A DNA stretch of 64,000 nucleotides from Liolophura sinensis (taxonomy: Eukaryota > Mollusca > Polyplacophora > Chitonida > Chitonidae), in NCBI RefSeq assembly GCF_032854445.1, contig NC_088300.1, positions 80,528,101 to 80,592,100 on the forward strand, read 5' to 3'. Positions 23,250-34,000 of this stretch are shown here, one piece after another; within the stretch, counting starts at the first letter, position 1; each line of letters starts with the position of its first letter. The notes under the pieces were generated by a model. The model saw only the letters and a program-made list of their open reading frames with translations. It searched no databases and was not told the origin of the DNA. Position numbers and translations under genes: made by a program.

Positions 23250-23355
23250 TCCAGTAGGTATCTGGCCAGTGGGTGTTCTGTCAACAGGTGCCTAATTAGC
23301 AGGTGTCCTACCAGTGGGCGTGCTGCCCGCAGGTGTCTTGCCAATGGGTATTCTG
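23250..23355. repeat. Degenerate about 19-bp tandem repeat
   Basis: Five to six poor copies of a 'ccagtgggtgttctgtcaacaggtg'-type alternation. Confidence 0.55.
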
Positions 23356-23679
23356 TTGGTAGTTTCCAACCAGATTTTCTACCAGTGCACACTTTACACA
23401 CAGATATCACCTCCAATCCATTTCAGAGGTGGCTGTTTCCCCAGGACTACCCTTATTCCACAATGTTATTAATCAATGCTGTCCAGATTTCAAGTTCTGT
23501 ACAGTGTTTAACTTTAGTTAGCTTAGTCTGAGGTTTAAACACAAGACAACAATCATTGCTGGAGCTGTTAGAATTCTATTATCCTGTCATTTACTGTTAT
23601 CCCAAAGATTCCCCAAGTCAGTCTCCACCCAGTCAGATCCATACTCCTCACAGCGCCTGCGCTGCTCTCTAACCTTCGA

Positions 23680-23830
23680 GTTACATCACTAGCAGGAAAT
23701 GTCACAAAACACAAAATCTGAGACTGCTTTCTGATGCTTTACACATATGCATTCTCTTCATGTAAAGTGTGTATATGACTCTAACCTACACCTGAAACCA
23801 TTTTATTGATGAATGCTTTATTGACCTAGG
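23680..23830 (+). repeat. Dispersed repeat, 5' flank of the 54-bp array
   Basis: It resembles 47905-48060 in the same order: 'gcaggaaatgtcacaaaaca' and 'gcagaaagtgatgtcagaaa', then 'ttcatgtaaagtgtg' and 'ttcatctaaagtatg', then 'ttttattgatgaatgct' and 'ttttattgaagaatgct'. Both copies lead into the same 54-bp unit. Confidence 0.65.
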
Positions 23831-24510
23831 CTCCAAAGTTTGTCAATGTTGACAGTGATGTAAAGCATGCACCACAGGCTCCAAAGGTCCAGTTCAACAA
23901 CGTTGGCAGTGATGTAAAGCAGGCACCACAGGCTCCAAAGGTCAAGTTTGTCAACGTTGGCAGTGATGTAAAGCCAGCAGTACAGGCTCCAAAGGTCAAG
24001 AATGTCAACGTTGGCAGTGATGTAAAGCCAGCAGTACAGGCTCCAAAGGTCAAGTTTGTCAACGTTGGCAGCGATGTAAAGCAGACACCAAAGGCCTCAA
24101 AAGGTCAAGTAGGTCAATGTTGACAGTGATGTAAAGCATGCACCACAGGCTCCTAAGGTCAAGTTTGTCAATGTTGGCAGTGATGAAAAGCAGGCACCAC
24201 AGGCTCCAAAGGTCAAGTTTGTCAGCGTTGGCAGTGATGTAAAGCAGGCTCCAAAGGTCCAGTTCGACAACGTTGGCAGTGATGTAAAGCAAGCAATACA
24301 GGCTCCAAAGGTTAAGTTTGTCAATGTTGGCAGTGATGTAAAGCAGGCACCACAGGCTCCAATGGTCAAGTTTGTCAACGTTGGCAGTGATGTAAAGCAG
24401 GCACCACTGGCTCCAAAGGGCAAGTTGGTCAATGTTGGCAGTGATGAAAAGCGAGCAGTACAGGCTGCAAAGTCAAGTTTGCTTAGTGTTGGCAGTGATG
24501 TAGAGCAGCA
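23830..24510 (+). repeat. 54-bp array reading as an 18-residue protein-like repeat
   Basis: About 12 units with the plus-frame translation APKVKFVNVGSDVKQAPQ. It is open for the first five units, then a single extra base near 24095 shifts the frame; the shifted frame runs on to a TGA at 24553-24555. A splice-acceptor-like gacctag precedes the first unit. It could be a decayed coding repeat or a minisatellite whose period happens to be a multiple of three. Confidence 0.85.
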
Positions 24511-24788
24511 CATAGGGAGTATAGCTACGATCAACATTTACCAGTTTCAGAAGTGAACCCATATACATCGAGTTCAAACCCAGCCTTGGACAAAGAATTT
24601 ATAGATTTCACTGCTCATGGGGACTTGGAGACAAAGCAGTAAACAGCGCTCATAGGGCATTTTATGAAACTTACAGTTTGTTGAAGAACACGTGTTCTCC
24701 ACCAATAGGTGTGAATATCCCCATGTCCAGAGTGGGAAAGTTTGTCAGTAGCTTGCCACAGGGTAGTGGTATACACTGGGCACTCTAC

Positions 24789-24871
24789 ATCCTTCCACCC
24801 ATAAAACAGACATCCACACACGTGGTATAAATAAGGTATTAAACACCAATCAAATATGTAATTAAATAAAA
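24789..24871 (+). repeat. Probable degraded SINE tail
   Basis: 'ggtattaaacaccaatcaaa' followed by an AT-rich tail resembles the 3' end of the SINE family. Strongly diverged. Confidence 0.35.
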
Positions 24872-25159
24872 TATTTACTGGGGCGACAGCCCTAAGAAGT
24901 GCAAGACCTAGCATGAAAGGAAAGCAGACACTTCAGGACGGAGTTATGATATTTATTTATTATTTAGATCCACACCAAAATTAACCCAAAATTGTAATCT
25001 ATATATCAATATACAGAGATGAAAGCAATCTAAATAGTTATAAATAATCCATGGCCCAAATGGCAAAAGTGACCACTAGGTAGTTGGGATCTGTGACAAT
25101 TCAGCCTTTAGCTCGACTGAACGGCCTGATGAGAACACTGGGAATCTTCCTGATGATGG

Positions 25160-25440
25160 CAGCACATACTACAGCAGCTGCTACAGTACATGCTACAGCA
25201 CATAATACAGTACATGCTACAGTACATGCTACAGCACATGCTACAGCAGCTGCTACAGTACATGCTACAGCACATACTACAGCACATGCTACAGCACATA
25301 CTACAGCAGCTGCTACAGTACATGCTACAGCACATACTACAGCAGCTGCTACAGTACATGCTACAGCATATGCTACAGCACATACTACAGCAGCTGCTAC
25401 AGTACATGCTACAGCACATACTACAGCAGCTGCTACAGTT
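25160..25440. repeat. 12-bp-based array (ACAGCACATACT / ACAGCAGCTGCT / ACAGTACATGCT)
   Basis: Blocks of 12 bp in varying order. Several frames on both strands stay open, so the long open frames here are artefacts of the repeat. Embedded cagcagctgctg palindromes recur. Confidence 0.95.
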
Positions 25441-25499
25441 ACTAAAGAAAGAATTCCTGACCTAGGGTAATACTTCTGAAGAAGTGTATAATCCCACAC

Positions 25500-28400
25500 C
25501 GGTATACAAAATATACATCAATAGCAACTTCTGAAAAGCGCATATGCCCTTTGGTATTTCTGGTAAAATAGGAGATTAAATGATGTAAAAATAGCTTACA
25601 AGTCTGCAGTGTGTAGCATATACCCTTCTGTGGTCGGCGTTGTTACTCCACATTCCTCTCCATGCAATGTTACACCATGGAATAGCAGGACAAAAATGAA
25701 TATTACAGATAAATGAAGTCACCCAAATGCTTTTTGTTTCCTGAATAAATGACAACATACTGTGTGACAGATTTTAAAAACTACATAAAATTGTCAGACA
25801 AGCCTTAACAGAAAATAAGCCTTCACTGGGTTGTGTTACAGCCAGTTAAGTGTGAGATTGCCTCCTCTCCAGTATCAAACTACATGTACGCTGCCTTCCA
25901 TGAAATAATAAAGGGCATCATTATATATTACTAAAATTAAAAAAGAAAATGAACTTTCACTTTTCAGATCAATTTCAGATGACAATATACTGAAGTAAAT
26001 ACACCAAATATTATGTAAGCCTGATAAAATAAAATTACCGTGTTCTTAGATGGCCTATATGGGTTATGATTACCCCTGGAATATATCCAGACCTCAGAAC
26101 AAGAACAGAATCAACCCGATTATCACATGGTTGGCATCTTTTATCAGCAAGGCAAATATTTCTGCTTACACTTGTATAACTCCCAGATAAATGCAGAAGT
26201 GATCAGAGATTTCCTTCCTCACAAGATAAATAGTGTCACCAATCTCCTATATCGGAAATGACTGATCAGATGGTAGTGTTGGTGAAGTAAAGCTTGCTAA
26301 AATTCAGGTAACCAAGCAGGACTATGCCTGGAGAAAGAGTTTTCTTGTAACAAACAGAAATCATTCTGGCTTTCTCCATGTTACCCTTCATTTGGGGGTT
26401 GAGCGCGAGTGGTGGTGATGATGACGACGATGAATGGGGGGCAGAGAAAGGCAGTATCTACATCTGATGTGTACATGTACCCGGGATTTGGGGGCAGGGT
26501 GTGGTTTTTCTGCTGGCTGTATATATTGAAACATACAAAATGGAAGACATCAATTTATTCTACCTCATCAGGCAGTAAAAAATAAGACATAGTTGAACTG
26601 TACTGAAGTGAGTGTTAGCAAAATAAGGCTAACAGCTAGCGTTTTGGGTCTTTTGGTTTTTTCCTTCTTTTATTAATCAGGTTAGTAACTTATACGGATT
26701 TCTTTATGCAACCGAAGTATAAAAATGTAAAATCAGTTGCTGTATAAGTTTTTGTTTCATTTTTTTCTTCTCGAAAAAATTTCAGCAAAATGGTAGCCCA
26801 GGATATTCTGAGCCCCCAGTTGATAAAAAGGTGAAACAGACTCAGAACAAAATACTATCATAATCACATTACTGTACATATTTACAATCTTGTTTGTATT
26901 ACAAATGTTGATGAAAAATGGGCTGATAATATACAATTCAACATCAAAAATAATTAAATCAACCACAACAAATGCAAATGTACTAACCATCAAACAACTC
27001 TCCAGAGGAAGAGAGAAACAAAAATGCAACTATAGTAAGTCAAACTTATAACACATCAAACATTTCATCTAGCTTGATACATATATAAAAAAGTAAATTT
27101 ATATTCACAGTTAAAATAAGCTAAAAGGTTATTCAAACCTGACAATAATTAGAACATTCCAATTAAACAAGTGCACTCAATAGCTACAGAAATATCATCA
27201 TAAATTTGTACAATTCATGAGAATGTAGACTTCAGTCTTGTTAAGCCTCCATTTACTCTGTTCATAATTGCATTGCTTCACAGTGGAGGTGGACAAGTCC
27301 TCGTGAAATGTAAATATTTGTGAACACAGACTAGAGCCCTGTGTAACACAGACCTGCTAAGGCCGAGTTTGACCATAAGTTAACAGACCTTACTTTTGTA
27401 CACCAGGCTACCTTTAAATTAAAAACAACAGTTAGTGCAGTTAAAGTAGAAACAAGACAAGATTTTGGGGGTAATCTATGCATCTCTTCTAAAGTAAGAA
27501 GGTTAGATAAAATGGTAAAGCAGATGACACTTTATCAGCAAACATGAGATGTAACAATACATAAACATATAAGTGGTACGTATATGTAGTTAATGAAACA
27601 AACATATAGAATGTGTAACATCAGGTCAACACAGGCAAGAAACTCAACACCTAACATAACTCCAATGCAACATTGCATAAAAATATTCCTATAACAAACA
27701 AAAGGTAAAATAAGCACTAAAACAAACTGAACCAGACACACATGTAAATTCTACATCTTTTCCAAACAACAAATTTAAAAGAATATTTATTTCTGACAAC
27801 GATGAAACAGTTAAATATGAGAGCTTGCAACATAAACCCAGAATCTAGACATGGGCATTGGAAGAGTCGCCTGGAGGTGCCCTGTGCAATCCTGTAGATG
27901 TGGAAGGACAAGTAGAGATGTGTTGTGTGAATACTTCTTCCCTAAGGTACACCTAATCAAGCAGACATCCTGTCAGCACTGTACAGACGACCCATGGCCA
28001 GGGCTCTGAGTCTGTGACTGGTACCCTGTCTGTAGTGACCACTTGACAGGGTCATACCTGAGCTCATCAGTCTGCCTTCTACACAAGGTTACAAGGACTT
28101 ATTGTGGGATGAATATGCATGGTACATCTCCACACTGCTGTTATGTACAGCGTGCATGCACTGTCAACACCTGCTCAGTTGATTTAAATGCCTCCAGTAG
28201 TTGTTGAATAGTGGCCCACACTGACACGTGTAAATAAGCTAAGCACTGCAGACTCCTCTCACAACTCGCCCCTACTTCAGATTCAGCCGCAGCATCACAG
28301 AATTCAGCCGCAGCTTCACAGAATTCAGCCGCAGCATCACAGAATTCTGTCCAGGGCTCAAATGCATAGTAAAAGGCATGACGCCTATTATTTGGTTGAA

Positions 28401-30200
28401 CATGTTAATTACTGGAAAATACTAATTACCAAATTCACTGAATCCACAGAGCCATAAAGTGACCTGTGGTCCAGACATATAAAAACATTCCCAATTTTCA
28501 CTCATAAAGTATAAACACTTTCCCAGTACTTATTTCATCTGCACAACACATATGTATACACTACATAACAGTCCTTGTTAAATACCCTAGATACGGTGCA
28601 CCAGCAAGCAGGACATTTCATATCGTAAACAAGACAAATACGGCTGTTATGATCTGAGAAACCGTCAGTTTCAACAGATTCTTAAGGTTTAAGGCCTGTT
28701 CTGCTTGTACACTTGATGTCCACACATTCAACAACAATACAAAAAGAGTTCCTTAACACAAACGACACAGATATCTTATGTGTCTCACTAGGTTTACGTA
28801 AGTCATTAATAAAGGCACTGGAACCCACTTGGAAAAAGCCAGGCACAAGAAAACAATTAAATATCTGCAGTTTTTTCAGTTTCCCTTTTGAATCTTATAT
28901 TTCTTTTACAGTTTTTCTTTAACTTTTTTTTTTCTTTCATTTATTCTTCCCATCATTACAGCCTACCTTTACCAGCATGGTGGAGAAGAGCTTGACAACT
29001 GTCAGGGGAGATAATAAGTGTGAACACCTTGTTAGTTCCAAACCTTAGCTGCCAAAGGGACAATAAATTAAAAAAGAAAAAAAAAACCTTTTTCTCACAA
29101 TGCATAATAGTTGGCAACCATCCAACCTTCAAGGTTTGGGAGAAAGTTGATTCTGTTCTAATACAGCGAGGAATCCTGTCAGCCTTCTACTCTTCCAATC
29201 TGTCAGAACTGGCACTGACTGCAGTCTCCTGACAGCAGCGTTATATGCACACACAGCTCACCAGGCCACTCCAGGGTAGCGCGCCCTCAGTTCTCTCCCT
29301 TGCTTTGGTTATTGTCAAATGTAGATTTCAGCAGTATTACAATACAGTGATTGTGTTTCACACAGTTTGAGTTAATGCTGTCCATGTTGCAGAATAAAGG
29401 TGTCCAGCCCAGGGCTACATACAGTCTAGCAGCTGAGATCACAGGGCTCCTATCAGCAAATACCCTGGCTTTACCCGATCAATGTCCAGCAGATTTTATC
29501 TGCACACGTACAGCTAGCTAAAAACTACTTCAGAAAGCACTAAGTGTTATCCCCGCTAAAGGATAAGATATATTTCAGTTGTCGTATTTGTTTTGCTCTA
29601 TTAAGCTTCACAAAATTTCATGTCCTCTGGTTTGGATGCTTATCAAATGTTTGGCCGCCCGAAAGTTCCCTTGTGTTATTTGGATATTGTCAGCCTGAAT
29701 GCAATATGATACTCAATCCGATACTGTACATATCTATGTTGAGCATGGCTACCTGACAGGACTAACCAGGTAACACATTGCAGGTCTACATCAAACGGAG
29801 GGAGCTGAAGTGTTATTGCTTGTGGTCAGAAGTGGCCACCACTTCCTGCTATTTGGCTACCCTCCTCAACCTGCTACAGGCTCTTTGAGAACAGTTAATG
29901 TAATACTCACATATTATGCCACCTAAAAGTGCTGCTTACAAGATGACTTCCTGATGAAGTCAGCTTCTGTAAGACATTTACACAAGCAATCCAGAGACAC
30001 AGTTACATGGATGATGACAACTTCTGTTGCAAAAGTACAAGCCACGAAGGCCACTCTTAGCTTAGCCAGTGTCTTTTTCGTTCGTTTGCCTAAAGAACCC
30101 ATGGTTACAAACACTCTGGAGAAAGCTATCAATGCTGTTCCATTTTCTGTAGCCAGTTGTCAACCCTGAAAGAAATAATTTAATGGATGGCTTGGAATCT
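25500..30200. other. Intergenic region with no recognised gene
   Basis: AT-rich, no exon-like segment recognised on either strand. One small three-copy repeat at 28279-28348. Part may belong to the 3' UTR of the minus-strand transporter gene. Confidence 0.5.
28279..28348. repeat. 25-bp tandem repeat, three copies
   Basis: Three copies of 'attcagccgcagcatcacag' plus 'a', each containing a gaattc. Confidence 0.9.
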
Positions 30201-30205
30201 GATAT

Positions 30206-30211
30206 TTTATT
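30206..30211 (-). terminator. SLC6A5-like: Candidate poly(A) signal of the transporter gene
   Basis: AATAAA on the minus strand, about 720 bases past the stop codon. No other support. Confidence 0.2.
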
Positions 30212-30259
30212 GGAACAGGCTGCTCTGCGGTAGACAGGAAGGCAATGTCTGTTGGTGCT

Positions 30260-30600
30260 GTTCAGGTGACAACAGAACAACTGGAGGCTGAAGCTGCTCT
30301 CTGGTTTATACAATAACAGAAGAGCTGGCAGCTGAAGCTGCTCTCTAGTTAATGTGATAACAAAACTGAAAGCTGAAGCTGCTCTCTGGTTTATGTGACA
30401 ATATTACAACTGGAGACTGGAGCTGCTCTCTGGTTCATGTGACAACAGAGCAACTGGAGGCTGAGGCTGCTCTCTGGTTTATGCGACAACAGAACAACTG
30501 GAGGCTGAAGCTACTCTCTGCTTTATGTGACAACAGAAGAGCTGGCGGCTGAAGCTGCTCTCTGATTTATGTGACAACAGAACAACTGGCGGCTGGAATG
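30260..30600. repeat. 44-bp tandem repeat
   Basis: About eight copies of a unit with 'ggctgaagctgctctctggt' and 'ttatgtgacaacagaacaac'. Successive gctgctct cores are 41-44 bp apart. Confidence 0.9.
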
Positions 30601-30932
30601 AACCAAACAGCATCACTCAAGTAGCAAGGGATTGCTTGTGGTTAATCTCATTAACCTTTGGCACTATGTTCTCCTATTTCCCTGACTTGATTGTAAATGC
30701 CCTTTGTGATAGATTAATACTTTTTCCAAAGCAAATGCATATCAAAAATAGTTGTGTTGATAATGTAAAATGTTTTGTGCCGTTCTAACAGCACTGTTGC
30801 TCTGGGCAGGGCTGCAGTGTGGCTGCTCTGAAGACCTAAGACAACTCCTGGCCTACTGCGCCCCCTTAATTTCGCCTCTCTCTCAGCCCTGACATGTAGC
30901 ACCATCACCCACAGCCACCCTATGAGGCAGCT

Positions 30933-31079
30933 TCATACACGAGTATTGAAGTTAAAATTTGGGTTTTCTATTGTCTTGTCTTCTTTCTCCTGGCTGTGTC
31001 CATTCCTGTCCGGATCTTGGGAGGGCACTTTGTGGGCAGGACCCCACTCTGGCGAAGGCTTTAACAAAAAGCGCATCTT
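30933..31079 (-). CDS. SLC6A5-like: Transporter terminal exon: cytoplasmic C-tail
   Basis: Acceptor cttctcag-like (ttttcag), then [20 protein letters not shown] and a charged tail ending FNFNTRV, stop TGA. PSPEWGP parallels GlyT2 'PQPDWGP'. The terminal Thr-Arg-Val fits a class I PDZ ligand. Confidence 0.9.
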   Translation of the reverse strand, partial: KMRFLLKPSPEWGPAHKVPSQDPDRNGHSQEKEDKTIENPNFNFNTRV

Positions 31080-34000
31080 CTGAAAACAACAATGAATTAC
31101 ACTGTTAGAAAGCAATTGACTTCCATGTCTTCTTGTGTATGTATTTACTTTTAACTTCTTTATGAAAGGTTTTCAGTGCTGGACTGAAGAACTGTTTACT
31201 TATACGATGGCAGTCTGGTTTGTGTTGTAGAAACCGAAGTTCGCACAGTGAACCATGAAATCCTGCTTGGTATCCCACAAAACTCCCCCACCAAAAGCTG
31301 CCGCTAAACCAGTTGGATTTGAACATTGGATCTTATTGGTTAATGGCCTGATGATCACAGAGAAATAGGCCCCTGGATCACGAAACGATCTTAGACTTAA
31401 TTCAAGATTAATTAACTTTGGTATGTCCCTTTTCGTTGTTTTAGCTGAAATTTGTTTTACCATAACTTACTCAGTGATGACTTTATGTGGGACTTATCTC
31501 CAACTGTAGTTAGCCTCCACAGCACAGTGAGGACTTTATGTGGGACTTATCTCCAACTGTAGTTAGCCTCCACAACACAGTGATGACTTTATGTGGGACT
31601 TATCTCCAACTGTAGTTAGTCTCCACAGTGCAGTGATGACTTTATGTGGGACTTACCTCCAGCAGAGACATATTGCCTGGAGCTTGACACACTTTGTAAA
31701 TGGCCATAGAGAGAATAAAAATGATAGGAGCCAGAGCCATGAGCCATCCAACTGCGTTAGCCAAGGGAGGGTAAGAGTAATGCTCTCCATATTTCAGCGG
31801 CTTGTACTGGATCCAGTTGAAGATCATCACACCCTACAAAGTCCACAAACAACCTGAAATCACTACGCTATTGAAAACCCCAATGATTTTAACAATGATT
31901 TGCAAAGAAAATTATCACTGCAAGCAGTGGAAACGCTCACAATATAACCACAAAGAATAAGAAGACATTAAAATAGCTTTTTCCTTTGTCATGACAGGTT
32001 ATGTGTGAGCAAAACTTGTGAACGAAATCACAAGAAAACCAAATTCTACCTCGGACAGGCCTGTGGCAACGCTGACGGCCACATTGGGGTTCGACAACAG
32101 CTCTCTGCTCTCGCACAGTAGAAGTAAACATGTTACAGTATCAAACTATTCACAAATACAGTTGTATCACAGGGAAAGTACACCACTACTCACTTATAGT
32201 CTTCTCTATATTAAATGACTAAATGAACGTACCACTAGAGTGAGGGGACTGAGGAACTTCCAAAACAAAGCAAAGTAGCGATGCCAAATCCTGCTCTGCT
32301 GTCCAATCATCATCTCAATGTCCTGCAAGAATCGCTCGGCCTCTGTAACATAACCAGTGGACTTGTGAAATCTGTGCGGCATATACATGACAGGTTTCAG
32401 GCATCAGTAGCACTGAAATATCAAATCAAGACTAAATCCACGAAAGAAACACAATCAGGATGATGTTTCACTGAAAACAGCTTTACTAACTTTGTCTGTA
32501 GGCCTGCCTTGCTCATGAGTATAGATGAAGTATGTGCAAGCTGTTTAGTATAAAGCGGCAGGCACTGGGGACATCAGAGGTGGCCAGTCTGTAGGCCTGT
32601 CATGCTCATGAGTATAGATGAAGTATGTGTAAGCTGTTTAGTATAAAGTGGCAGGCACTGGGGACATCAGAGGTGGCCAGTCTGTAGGCCTGTCATGCTC
32701 ATGAGTATAGATGAAGTATGTGTAAGCTGTTTAGTATAAAGTGGCAGGCACTGGGGACTTCAGAGGTGACCAGTCTGTAGGCCTGTCATGCTCATGAGTA
32801 TAGATGAAGTATGTGTAAGCTGTCTGGTATAAAGTGGCAGGCACTGGGGACATCAGAGGTGACCCGTCTGTGGGCCTGTCATGCTCATGAGTATAGATGA
32901 AGTATGTGCAAGCTGTTTAGTATAAAGTGGCAGGCACTGGGGACATCAGAGGTGGCCAGTCTGTAGGCCTGTCATGCTCATGAGTATAGATGAAGTATGT
33001 GCAAGCTGTTTAGTATAAAGTGGTTGGCACTGGGGACATCAGAGGTGACCAGTCTGTAGGCCTGTCATGCTCATGAGTATAGATGAAGTATGTGTAAGCT
33101 GTTTAGTATAAAGTGGCAGGCACTGGGGACATCAGAGGTGACCAGTCTGTAGGCCTGTCATGCTCATGAGTATAGATGAAGTATGTGTAAGCTGTTTAGT
33201 ATAAAGTGGCAGGCACTGGGGACTTCAGAGGTGGCCAGTCTGTAGGCCTGTCATGCTCATGAGTATAGATGAAGTATGTGTAAGTGGTTTGGTATAAAGT
33301 GGTTGGCACTGGGGACATCAGAGGTGGCCAGTCTGTAGGCCTGTCATGCTCATGAGTATAGATGAAGTATGTGTAAGCTGTTTAGTATAAAGTGGCAGGC
33401 ACTGGGGACATCAGAGGTGACCAGTCTGTAGGCCTGTCATGCTCATGAGTATAGATGAAGTATGTGTAAGCTGTTTAGTATAAAGTGGTTGGCACTGGGG
33501 ACATCAGAGGTGACCAGTTTGTAGGCCTGTCATGCTCATGAGTATAGATGAAGTATGTGTAAGCTGTTTAGTATAAAGTGGTTGGCACTGGGGACATCAG
33601 AGGTGACCCGTCTGTAGGCCTGTCATGCTCATGAGTATAGATGAAGTATGTGTAAGCTGTTTAGTATAAAGTGGCAGGCACTGGGGACATCAGAGGTGAC
33701 CAGTCTGTAGGCCTGTCATGCTCATGAGTATAGATGAAGTATGTGTAAGCTGTTTAGTATAAAGTGGCAGGCACTGGGGACTTCAGAGGTGATCAGTCTG
33801 TAGGCCTGTCATGCTCATGAGTATAGATGCAGTATGTGTAAGCTGTTTGGTATAAAGTGGCAGGCACTGGGGACTTCAGAGGTGACCAGTCTGTAGGCCT
33901 GTCATGCTCATGAGTATAGATGAAGTATGTGTAAGCTGTTTAGTATAAAGTGGTTGGCACTGGGGACATCAGAGGTGACCAGTCTGTAGGCCTGTCATGC

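Noticed and set aside
24097..24537. Minus-strand Cys/Thr-rich open frame over the 54-bp array
   Set aside because: Shadow of the array; the plus-strand reading has the acceptor-like start and is the better candidate, itself uncertain.
25084..25499. Overlapping Ala/Thr- and Cys/Ser-rich open frames
   Set aside because: All arise from a 12-bp-based repeat that lacks stops in several frames on both strands.
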